Source of the DNA: Pseudomonadota bacterium
GTDB taxonomy: Bacteria; Pseudomonadota; Gammaproteobacteria; Steroidobacterales; Steroidobacteraceae
Direction: 5' to 3'
Assembly (NCBI GenBank): GCA_018241455.1
Contig: JAFEDW010000037.1
Coordinates: 1-12,422, forward strand
Length of the DNA stretch: 12,422 nt
The notes under the pieces were generated by a model that was given only the letters and a program-made list of their open reading frames with translations, ran no database searches and was not told the DNA's origin. Below are positions 1 through 6,483 of this stretch, in pieces. The translations under genes and the position numbers were made by a program. The first letter of the stretch is position 1. The number at the start of each line of letters is the position of its first letter.

Positions 1-2
1 CA

Positions 3-428
3 CTGGCGGCGCGCGGCGATGCGCCGAAGTCGCTCGTCAGGCTCAACGCGCGCGGCGTGCCGGTGCGCTCGGTGCTGATGGGGAGCCTCGCGGGCCTGGC
101 GGGCATCGCCGCCGCGACCGCCTCGCCGCAGGGCGTGTTCAAGTTCCTCGTCAATGCCTCGGGTGCGCTGGTGGTGGTGATCTACCTGCTGATCGCGTTC
201 GCGCAAGTTCGGTTGCGGCGCGCGCGGAGCGCTGCCGAGCAACGCGCGCTGCCGGTGCAGATGTGGGCCTACCCGGCCTCGAGCTACCTGGTGATCGCCG
301 GCATGTTCGCCGTGCTGGCCGCGATGGCGAGCACGCCGTCGATGCGGCGCGACTTCTACGCCAGCGCCGTGTCAGTGGCGGTGGCGCTCATCGCCGCCTG
401 GCTGCACGGGCGCCGCCGCGCGGGTTAG
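3..428 (+). CDS. APC-family amino-acid permease, C-terminal fragment
   Basis: This is the 3' end of a cytoplasmic-membrane amino-acid transporter; the gene begins upstream of the window. The frame is open from base 3 and the visible ~141 residues start LAARGDAPKSLVRLNARGVP. That resembles the cytoplasmic loop before the last helices of GABA, proline and other amino-acid permeases of the APC superfamily (small residues, an Asn-x-x-Gly-Val-Pro turn). About four hydrophobic segments follow: one after the Val-Pro turn, one containing LVVVIYLLIAF, then after an Arg-rich loop (QVRLRRARS) two more ending in the basic tail HGRRRAG. A GTG at 57 would be an internal codon, not the start. The TAG stop interlocks with the TAA stop of the convergent protease gene. 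The family is supported by sequence pattern only; the transported amino acid cannot be told from this fragment. Confidence 0.8.
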   Translation: MAARGDAPKSLVRLNARGVPVRSVLMGSLAGLAGIAAATASPQGVFKFLVNASGALVVVIYLLIAFAQVRLRRARSAAEQRALPVQMWAYPASSYLVIAGMFAVLAAMASTPSMRRDFYASAVSVAVALIAAWLHGRRRAG

Positions 429-2011
429 CGCCGCGGATGCCCGAGGATACGCAGCGCGCGTGACGACGGCACGGTGAGCGGAATGCCGCCAATCGTCGCC
501 GCCTGCTCGACGCCCAGCGATTTCGCGAATCCCGAGGCCGGCGTCGGGCACGTGCCCGGCGTGGCAATGTAGTTCAGCGCCGCGGCCAGCCGGGCTTCGG
601 CCGGATCGCCGAGCGCGTGGCCGAAGTCATCGCCGACCGAGCAGCCGGGCAGAACCGCATTGGTTGGCGTCGGCGCATTCTGCGGCGAGAAGCCGTCGGT
701 GTAGTCGCCGAAGTTCATCGCGTTGACGCCGCGGAACTCGATCGAGAAATAGGTCGTGCCGCAATTGTCCTGCGGATAGAAACCGTAGGGTTTGCCGCAG
801 GTGGTCGAACCGATCTGCACGACCTGCACGCCGACGCCGTTGAGGCTGTTGATGATCGATTCGCTGGCCGAGCAGGTGTCCTTGCCGGTCAACACGAACA
901 CGCGCGGCAGGTTCAATGCGGGCAAGGCCTGGCCGGCCGTGGTCGAAAAACCCTGCGTGGTCGAATAGAACGGCGTCGGCGTGATCGTGCCTCCGGCGAC
1001 CGGATCGATGGTCGGATGCTTGCTGTTGAACTGCGTCAATTCGAAGGTCATGCCGGCGGTCGGCCCGGGACCGGCGATCATGTAGGCCACTTCGCTGGCG
1101 ATATCCAGATAGCCGCCGCCGTTGTAGCGGATGTCGAGCACGAGATCGGTCACACCCGCGGCCTGCAGCGTCGTGAACGCATTGACCAGCTCGGCTTCCG
1201 AAGTGGCCAGGTGATCGTTGAACAGCATGTAGCCGACCGTGCCGCCGCCGGCGGTCGGGATCGTCGTGACGTCCTGCACCGGTTGCGTGGTGATGCTGGC
1301 CGAAGTCAGCGTGATCGTGCGCGTCGTCGACGCGCCGAGATCCTGGACGACGAAAGTGTGCGTTTCGTTGAGCGTGGCCGGGAACAATCCCGCATTGAGC
1401 GTGTCGACGCCGGCCTGGGTGTTGTCGTTGACGAGGTCGACGCCGTCGACCTGCAACACCTGTGCACCGCGCGCCAGGTTGGCTGGCGCGGTGGTCGCGG
1501 GCGAGTTCGGTTCGGTAAATGCCACCACGACCTGGCGCGGCGGTGTCGCCGACAGCAGCACCCATTGCGCGCCATAGCCCGCCTGCACGCCGGATTGCGA
1601 CAGCGCCTCCCAGTCGGAGGTCTTGTAGGTGAAGTGAAACTTGTCCTTGGCGGCGCCCGAGCTGGTCGTCGCCATGGTCTTCAGCACGTCGAAATAGGCG
1701 GCCGTCGTCGAGAAGCCCGCCGGGTTCTGGTCCGTCACCTCGTCGAACCACAGGTACAGATCATTGGTCCACGAGCGCAGGAAATTGTTCTCGTCGAGCG
1801 TGGTGCCGGCCTTGTCCGGATAGGCCATGTTCGTGAACGGATCGGTCCCGGTGCGCGGCACGGCGCACTTGTTGGCGAAGGTGGATTCGGGCTGGAACAC
1901 GCCGGAAGTCCAACCCACGGGCTTGAAGTTGTTGCCGCCGCCACCACCCCCGCCGCCACCGCAGGCACTCAGTAGCAGCAGCCCGATGGCCGGAATCGAG
2001 ATAGATCGCAT
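425..2011 (-). CDS. S41-family (C-terminal processing-like) peptidase, lipoprotein
   Basis: Predicted lipid-anchored serine protease of 528 residues. The chosen ATG (2011) gives a classic lipoprotein signal, MRSISIPAIGLLLLSAC, with lipobox LSAC and lipidated Cys17, and a GGGGG Shine-Dalgarno-like run lies just upstream. A start 17 codons further upstream is open but would put basic residues and a spacer ahead of the signal. Nine consecutive glycines (18-26) follow the Cys as a flexible tether. Then come an N-terminal helical region (~70-130), a PDZ-like region (~135-240, with RGAQVLQVDGVDL) and the S41 core (~255-420). The core contains VLDIRYNGGG (291-300), the nucleophile motif CSASE (likely Ser383) and the general-base lysine in CGKP (Lys407), so a Ser-Lys dyad appears present. 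Six further cysteines (49, 380, 405, 417, 457, 488) suggest disulfides and an exported location. It is convergent with the permease and monocistronic as far as visible. The substrate is unknown. Confidence 0.88.
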   Translation of the reverse strand: MRSISIPAIGLLLLSACGGGGGGGGGNNFKPVGWTSGVFQPESTFANKCAVPRTGTDPFTNMAYPDKAGTTLDENNFLRSWTNDLYLWFDEVTDQNPAGFSTTAAYFDVLKTMATTSSGAAKDKFHFTYKTSDWEALSQSGVQAGYGAQWVLLSATPPRQVVVAFTEPNSPATTAPANLARGAQVLQVDGVDLVNDNTQAGVDTLNAGLFPATLNETHTFVVQDLGASTTRTITLTSASITTQPVQDVTTIPTAGGGTVGYMLFNDHLATSEAELVNAFTTLQAAGVTDLVLDIRYNGGGYLDIASEVAYMIAGPGPTAGMTFELTQFNSKHPTIDPVAGGTITPTPFYSTTQGFSTTAGQALPALNLPRVFVLTGKDTCSASESIINSLNGVGVQVVQIGSTTCGKPYGFYPQDNCGTTYFSIEFRGVNAMNFGDYTDGFSPQNAPTPTNAVLPGCSVGDDFGHALGDPAEARLAAALNYIATPGTCPTPASGFAKSLGVEQAATIGGIPLTVPSSRALRILGHPRR

Positions 2012-2137
2012 GATTGAACGCCCCCGCATTGGTCGATGCGGACAGGCTTGCAGCTTTGCCATGCATCTGCAACTTACATCACTGTTACCTGCGCGCGGCG
2101 GGCGGCCGGACGCCCGGGGGTGTCGTCGATTCGCGCC

Positions 2138-2155
2138 AGCGCCATGAAAGGCGCT
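2138..2155. repeat. Inverted repeat upstream of the MAPEG gene
   Basis: AGCGCC-ATGAAA-GGCGCT is a perfect 6-bp stem with a 6-nt loop. It lies in the 192-bp region between the divergent protease and MAPEG starts, about 48 bp before the MAPEG ATG. It could be an operator or a leader hairpin; it has no T-tract on the plus side, so it is not a standard terminator. Apart from this and the ribosome binding sites I could not identify a convincing promoter in 2012-2203. Confidence 0.35.
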
Positions 2156-2203
2156 AGTGTAGCGGCCGTGCCCACTGCGCCGATCCTACATTAGGAGCCA
2201 TTC

Positions 2204-2593
2204 ATGGTCTGGGTCGATATCGTCGGATTGCTGGCCGTCATCCAGCTGATGGTCTTCATCACGCTCGTGGGCAATGCGCGCTACAAATATGGCGTGACGG
2301 CGCCCGCCACCAGCGGCCACCCGGTGTTCGAGCGCTACTTCCGCGTGCAGATGAACACCATCGAGTGCCTGCTGGTGCTGCTGCCGGGACTGTGGCTGGC
2401 AGCCAAGTACTGGCCACCGAAATACGCTGCGATCGTTGGTGCGATCTACCTGGTGGGCCGCGTGCTGTACCTGCTGAACTACGTGCGCGATCCGGCCAAG
2501 CGCTCCTTCGGCTACACGTTGAGCGTCGTCCCCGCGATTTTGCTGGTCGCGGCGGCGCTGCTCGGCGCGCTTCGCACGCTGTTGCAGCGCTGA
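2204..2593 (+). CDS. MAPEG family membrane protein
   Basis: Small integral membrane protein of 129 residues, the usual size for MAPEG proteins (membrane-associated proteins in eicosanoid and glutathione metabolism). The family includes microsomal glutathione S-transferases; the bacterial members are mostly uncharacterised. The hallmark FERYFRVQMNTIE (42-54), a variant of the F-x-R-x-x-R-x-Q-x-N-x-x-E signature, is visible, as is the later Arg-rich loop YVRDPAKRSFGY (93-104). Four hydrophobic segments can be seen: ~3-23, ~55-70, ~74-92 and ~104-125. The start is set by a good AGGAG at 2193-2197, six bases before the ATG. A LysR regulator follows after 28 bp in the same direction and may be co-transcribed. 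Glutathione-dependent detoxification is a family-level inference, not shown here. Confidence 0.9.
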   Translation: MVWVDIVGLLAVIQLMVFITLVGNARYKYGVTAPATSGHPVFERYFRVQMNTIECLLVLLPGLWLAAKYWPPKYAAIVGAIYLVGRVLYLLNYVRDPAKRSFGYTLSVVPAILLVAAALLGALRTLLQR

Positions 2594-2621
2594 CGCGGCC
2601 AGCACCAACCGTTCGACGCAC

Positions 2622-3620
2622 ATGGCCAGACGCCACATCCCGGACAGCCCCGCCGCCTCGGCCTTCGACCGCCTGCCGCTCAATGCGCTGCGCGTGTTCG
2701 AGGCGGTCGCGACGCGCATGAGCTTCGCGGAAGCGGCCGAGAGCCTGCATGTGACGCCGGCGGCCGTCAGCATGCAGGTGCGCACGCTGGAGGATTACCT
2801 GCGCGTGCCGCTGTTCCGGCGCAAGGGCCGCAGCATCGAGCTGACGCCCGAGGGCACGCTGCTGCTTCCGGGCGTGCGGCGCGGACTCACCGACCTGCAG
2901 ACGGCGCTGCACCAGCTGCGCCAGAGCCGGACCGCCGGCACGCTCAACGTCTCGACGCTCGCCTCGTTCCTGCAGAAATGGCTGCTGCCGCGGCTGCCGC
3001 AGCTGCACGACAAGCACGCCGACCTGCAATTGCGCATCCACACCTCGCGCGAGAAGGTGGACTTTGGTCAGAGCGATTTCCACGGCGCGATCCGCATGTC
3101 GCCCGCGCCGGAGGCGGGCCTGTACAACGAGAAGCTGCTCGACGAGTGGTTCGTGCTGGTCTCGAGCCCGGAGCTGTACAAGCGCCACGGGCCGGTGCGC
3201 GACAGCGCCGACCTGAAGCGTTATCCGCTGCTGCGCTCCTCGGATGAACCGTGGCAGCTCTGGAACCGGCCGGACGCCGATCGCGACTGGCGCGAGCACG
3301 GCACCGCCTACGACGATTCGGTGGCCGTACTGACCGCGGCCGAGCAAGGCCAGGGCCTGGCGCTGACACGCTGGTGCCTGGCTGCCGGCGACATCAGGCT
3401 CGGCCGGCTGGCGCTGGTGAGCGTCACGCAACTGCCCTGTCCGCGCGCGTACTACTTCGTGTGTCCCGAGGGCTATCTCCCGATGCCGAAAATGCAGACC
3501 CTGCTGAAGTGGCTGCGTGGCATGGCGCGCGAATTCGCGAATCCGCCGGGCGCCGGCGCGCCCGCCGCCACGGAGCACGCCCCGCCGCCGGCCAACCGGG
3601 CCAAGCGCAAGGCCGGATGA
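2622..3620 (+). CDS. LysR-family transcriptional regulator, GcvA-like
   Basis: DNA-binding transcription factor of 332 residues, slightly longer than the usual ~300. The N-terminal winged helix-turn-helix spans about 17-77 (LPLNALRVFEAVATRMSF, then AAESLHVTPAAVSMQVRTLE and PLFRRKGRSIELTPEG). The opening LPLNALRVFEA and the helix-turn-helix are typical of the GcvA/AmpR-like branch. A periplasmic-binding-protein-like effector domain follows (~98-305). The last ~25 residues are a low-complexity Pro/Ala/Lys tail (PPPANRAKRKAG) beyond the conserved fold, accounting for the extra length. The stop overlaps the trmB start as ATGA, so the two are probably translationally coupled. The target is unknown; the adjacent upstream MAPEG gene is a candidate, although LysR genes more often lie divergent from their targets. 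No clear Shine-Dalgarno sequence precedes this ATG. Confidence 0.9.
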   Translation: MARRHIPDSPAASAFDRLPLNALRVFEAVATRMSFAEAAESLHVTPAAVSMQVRTLEDYLRVPLFRRKGRSIELTPEGTLLLPGVRRGLTDLQTALHQLRQSRTAGTLNVSTLASFLQKWLLPRLPQLHDKHADLQLRIHTSREKVDFGQSDFHGAIRMSPAPEAGLYNEKLLDEWFVLVSSPELYKRHGPVRDSADLKRYPLLRSSDEPWQLWNRPDADRDWREHGTAYDDSVAVLTAAEQGQGLALTRWCLAAGDIRLGRLALVSVTQLPCPRAYYFVCPEGYLPMPKMQTLLKWLRGMAREFANPPGAGAPAATEHAPPPANRAKRKAG

Positions 3621-4279
3621 CGCTGCGCGCGGTGCGGTCGTTCGTGCGCCGCGCCGGGCGGCAGACGCCGGCGCAGCAGCGCGCGCTGGTCGAGCTGTGG
3701 CCGCGCTATGGCGTGCCGGGCGGTGATTCGCCGATCGACCTGGCAGCGCTATTCGGACGAGTCGCGCCCTGTACCATCGAAATAGGCTTCGGCAACGGCG
3801 CTCATCTGGCCGCGCGCGCGCTCGCCGAGCCGGAGCGCGATTTCCTCGGCATCGAGGTGCATCGCGCAGGGCTAGGCCACCTGCTGCGCGCCGCTGCGGC
3901 GGCGAATCTCGCCAATGTGCGGGTCATCGAGCAGGACGCGGTCGAGGTGCTCGCCGTCCGCATCGCGCCGGACTCGCTGGACGAGGTGCAGATCCTGTTT
4001 CCCGACCCCTGGCCCAAGAAGCGCCACCACAAGCGGCGGCTGATCCAGCCGGAGTTCGCAACGCTGGTCGCGAGCCGGCTGCGCATCGGCGGCCGGCTCC
4101 ACCTGGCCACCGACTGGGAGCCGTATGCGCAACAGATGCGAGACGTTCTCGACGGCTGCCCGCAGTTGGCGACGGTAACCGACGCACATTTGCTGGCGCG
4201 CGCAGCCACCCGCTTCGAGCAGCGCGGCCTGCGCCTCGGCCACGGCGTTTGCGACCTGGTGTGCGAGCGCGTGCGCTGA
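3617..4279 (+). CDS. trmB: tRNA (guanine-N7-)-methyltransferase
   Basis: Class I SAM-dependent methyltransferase, 220 residues, that makes 7-methylguanosine at position 46 of the tRNA variable loop. Family hallmarks in order are the SAM-binding loop IEIGFGNGAHLA (54-65), the acidic strand end GIEVH (78-82), the TrmB signature FPDPWPKKRHHKRR (128-141, containing the catalytic Asp), ATDWEPYA (164-171) and the tRNA-recognition TRFEQRG with LGH (198-209). The start is the ATG overlapping the LysR stop; it gives MTLRAVRSFVRRAGR, matching the usual 'x-x-R-x-V-R-S-F-V-x-R-x-G-R' opening of gammaproteobacterial TrmB, and upstream in-frame sequence is only LysR shadow. Length and motifs are complete. 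Confidence 0.95.
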   Translation: MTLRAVRSFVRRAGRQTPAQQRALVELWPRYGVPGGDSPIDLAALFGRVAPCTIEIGFGNGAHLAARALAEPERDFLGIEVHRAGLGHLLRAAAAANLANVRVIEQDAVEVLAVRIAPDSLDEVQILFPDPWPKKRHHKRRLIQPEFATLVASRLRIGGRLHLATDWEPYAQQMRDVLDGCPQLATVTDAHLLARAATRFEQRGLRLGHGVCDLVCERVR

Positions 4280-4291
4280 TGCGCCGCATCA
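4277..4291. repeat. Palindrome at the trmB stop codon
   Basis: TGATGCG-C-CGCATCA is a perfect 7+1+7 inverted repeat starting at the TGA stop of trmB. A 1-nt loop cannot form in RNA, so a hairpin would open to about a 5-bp stem. No U-tract follows, so a rho-independent terminator is not supported. It could be a protein-binding palindrome or chance in GC-rich DNA. Confidence 0.3.
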
Positions 4292-4362
4292 CGCGAAGAC
4301 GGCACGAATAACGCTTGATCCGCACCGGGGCCGGGCGCAACATCGTCCCAAGAGGCTCCACC

Positions 4363-4677
4363 ATGAGTATGCAGCGTCCCAGCGTTGGCGAGTGGTACCG
4401 CCTGAGCAGCGGCGAGTTGCTCGAGGTCGTGGCCTTCGATTCATCCGATGGCACGATCGAGGTGCAGTACTTCGACGGCACTGTCGAGGAACTCGACTTC
4501 GACGACTGGCGCTCGCAGCGCGCAAGCGGCGCGATCGAATCCGCCGAAGCGCCCGAAGACTGGAGCGGCTCGGTCGATGTCGAGCCCGAAGACAGCCGCG
4601 CCGATTCCGATCCGCTCGAAGAAGACGATCGCCGCCTGCGCGCCGACCGGCTCGGCGGGCTCGACCTGTTCGAGTAG
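4363..4677 (+). CDS. Small acidic conserved protein, DUF6763-like
   Basis: Hypothetical soluble protein of 104 residues. The start was chosen at ATG 4363 (MSMQRPSVGEWY) because AGAGG at 4351-4355 is correctly spaced; an in-frame TTG at 4315 would add 16 unconvincing residues. The N-terminal half has a compact beta-like pattern, VGEWYRLSSGELLEVVAFD then GTIEVQYFDGTVEELDFDDW, followed by a PEDWSGSVDVEPED motif. The C-terminal ~45 residues are very rich in Asp and Glu. I recognise this VG-x-WY / VAFD / VQYFDGTVEEL / PEDWSGS pattern as that of short gammaproteobacterial proteins of unknown function (DUF6763, from memory, not searched). It lies 83 bp after trmB and converges on the Rieske gene with only 8 bp between stops. 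No function is assigned; the acidity would suit binding a basic protein, but that is speculation. Confidence 0.78.
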   Translation: MSMQRPSVGEWYRLSSGELLEVVAFDSSDGTIEVQYFDGTVEELDFDDWRSQRASGAIESAEAPEDWSGSVDVEPEDSRADSDPLEEDDRRLRADRLGGLDLFE

Positions 4678-4685
4678 ACGCGGCC

Positions 4686-5066
4686 TCAGTCGTAACGCGC
4701 CGCGAGCGCGGCGATATCGACATCATCGGCCAGCATGACGCAGCCGGCCGCAACCCGTACCGGCACGCGCTCCAGCGACTGCCCGAGACAGGGTCCCGCC
4801 ACGCAATAGCCGGTGGACTTCTCGAACAGCGCCCCATGCGCCGTGCACAGGATCAGGCTCCCGTCGTGCGTCAGGAACCGGTCGGGCAGCATGTTCAGCG
4901 GCAGCGCCATGTGCGCGCAACGGTTCAGGTAGGCGTGGATCGCAGTGCCGGAGCGCACGATGAATCCGCGCACCGGCCAGTCGCCGCCGCCCAACTTGAA
5001 TTCGCGGCAGCCGGTGGCGCCGAGTTCCTCGACGCGGCACAGCACGCGCGTAAGGTCGATTTCCAT
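4686..5066 (-). CDS. Small stand-alone Rieske [2Fe-2S] protein
   Basis: Iron-sulfur protein of 126 residues consisting almost entirely of one Rieske domain. Cluster ligands are visible as C-x-H at Cys50/His52 (NRCAHMALPLN) and C-x-x-H at Cys74/His77 (LILCTAHGALFE), followed by the typical TGYCVAGPCLG loop (86-94) and the closing LERVPVRV strand. There is no signal peptide or membrane anchor, so it is cytosolic and of the ferredoxin/NirD-like type rather than a cytochrome bc1 subunit. It begins 16 bp after the AmpG-like permease stop on the same strand and is probably the last gene of xth-permease-Rieske. The redox partner is unknown. No strong Shine-Dalgarno sequence is visible. Confidence 0.88.
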   Translation of the reverse strand: MEIDLTRVLCRVEELGATGCREFKLGGGDWPVRGFIVRSGTAIHAYLNRCAHMALPLNMLPDRFLTHDGSLILCTAHGALFEKSTGYCVAGPCLGQSLERVPVRVAAGCVMLADDVDIAALAARYD

Positions 5067-5082
5067 CGCCGGCGGCCGCGCC

Positions 5083-6483
5083 TCAGGCGCTCGCGGCGGC
5101 TACGCCAGTTCGAGCGGCGGTGAACTGACCATGCCGCCGCAGCAGCCACAGCAACAATAACGCGGGCACGCTCAGCGAGGCGGTATAGATGAAGAACCAC
5201 GGGTAGCCGACCGCGTCGACGACGAAACCCGACAGGCCCTCGAGGAGCTTGCCCGGCAAGGCGTAAAGCGAAGAGAACAGCGCATATTGGGTGGCGGTGT
5301 AACGCGCACTCGTCAGACTCGACAGGAACGCGATCAGTGCCGTGCCATGCAGCGCCTGCGCGAGGTTGTCGAGGCCGTTGACCAGGCCCAGCTCGAGCAG
5401 GTTCGGCGTCGACGCACGGGCCAGCAGCGAGAACCCGAGGTTCGAGAGCATGATCATCAGGCTGCCCAGCACCAGCGAGCGCAACAAACCGAGGCGCGCG
5501 ATCAGGTAGCCGGCCAGTACCACTCCGATCAGTGATAGCGCCAGGCCGTAGAGCTTCACGACGGCGGCGACTTGCGTGAGCGTGTACCCGCGGTCAATGT
5601 AGAACGGGTTGGCCATCGATCCCATCGTGAACTCGGTGAGGCGATAGCTGCCCATGAGCAGCAGCGTCAGCACCGCCAGCTTTGGCCCATAGCGCGCGAA
5701 GAAATCGAGCAACGGGCAGACGACCGCGCCGAGCAACCATGCGCCGGCCCGCTGCAGCGCAGGCGGCCAGTGCGCGCGCTGCGCGAGCCAGTCCGCCACT
5801 CGCTGCTCGCGCACTGCTGCGGCATCGCGCAGCACGACGCCAGGCTCGGCCGACAGCAGCGTCGTCACGACGCCGACGGCAACCAGCCAGGCCATCGTCG
5901 CGTAACTGGCGCGCCAACCGAAGTGATCGGCGATCGTCAGCGCGCCGGCACTGGAGGTGATCAGTGCCACGCGGTAGCCGATCTGGTAGGCGGCTGCCAT
6001 GGCGCCCTGCTGCTCGACCGCCGCGGATTCGATACGCCACGCGTCGACCGCGATGTCCTGCGTGGCCGCGCAGAATGCGACGAACAGTGCCCACAGCGCG
6101 ATGCGCGTGACGCCGGCGTGCGGATCGCTGAAGGAAAGCTGCAGCAAGCCGATGCCGATGCCCAGCTGCGCCAGCAGCATCCAGCTGCGGCGACGGCCCA
6201 GGCGGCGGTTCAGCCACGGCAGCGGCACGCGATCGATGATCGGCGCCCACAGGAATTTCAGCGAGTAGGCCAGCCCAACCCAGGCCAGCATGCCGATCGT
6301 CGAGCGCTCGATGTGCGCCTGGCGCAGCCACGCCGACAATGACTGGTAGACGAGGTAGAAAGGCAAGCCGGCCGAAAATCCCAGCAGCAGCATGCTGAGC
6401 ATGCGCGGCTGCGCATACACGCGCAGCGCCGCGCCCCAGCCTGTGGCGGTGCCGGGACCCGAGCCGCCGGCGCCAGGCGTCAC
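5083..6483 (-). CDS. ampG: AmpG-like MFS permease (muropeptide transporter family)
   Basis: Polytopic inner-membrane protein of 466 residues. AmpG proteins import anhydromuropeptides from the periplasm for cell-wall recycling and, where ampC/ampR exist, beta-lactamase signalling. Seen here: LGFSAGLPFYLVYQSLSAWL (34-53), YSLKFLWAPIIDRV (73-86), the loop LGRRRSW (95-101), the family motif TQDIAVDAWR (141-150) and many hydrophobic helices to the C-terminus. The start is inferred to be GTG 6483, which overlaps the xth TGA as GTGA and implies translational coupling. The same frame is open 52 codons further upstream, but that stretch is xth shadow with no membrane-protein character. The family call is firm; the substrate is inferred, since AmpG homologues include paralogues of unknown specificity. 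No ampR or beta-lactamase gene is nearby. Confidence 0.88.
   Translation of the reverse strand: MTPGAGGSGPGTATGWGAALRVYAQPRMLSMLLLGFSAGLPFYLVYQSLSAWLRQAHIERSTIGMLAWVGLAYSLKFLWAPIIDRVPLPWLNRRLGRRRSWMLLAQLGIGIGLLQLSFSDPHAGVTRIALWALFVAFCAATQDIAVDAWRIESAAVEQQGAMAAAYQIGYRVALITSSAGALTIADHFGWRASYATMAWLVAVGVVTTLLSAEPGVVLRDAAAVREQRVADWLAQRAHWPPALQRAGAWLLGAVVCPLLDFFARYGPKLAVLTLLLMGSYRLTEFTMGSMANPFYIDRGYTLTQVAAVVKLYGLALSLIGVVLAGYLIARLGLLRSLVLGSLMIMLSNLGFSLLARASTPNLLELGLVNGLDNLAQALHGTALIAFLSSLTSARYTATQYALFSSLYALPGKLLEGLSGFVVDAVGYPWFFIYTASLSVPALLLLWLLRRHGQFTAARTGVAAASA

Noticed and set aside
617..1975. Long plus-strand open frame (452 codons) opposite the S41 protease
   Set aside because: It is an Arg/Gly/His-rich shadow of a GC-rich gene on the other strand, with no recognisable domain and no ribosome binding site; the minus-strand protease has clear motifs.
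2259..3578. Long minus-strand open frame (439 codons) opposite the MAPEG and LysR genes
   Set aside because: It spans two convincing plus-strand genes and their gap, and its composition (Arg, Gln, His, Ala) is typical of antisense frames at high GC.
3251..3616. Upstream extension of the trmB frame to 3251
   Set aside because: This part is an out-of-frame shadow of the LysR gene; the TrmB family N-terminus starts at ATG 3617.
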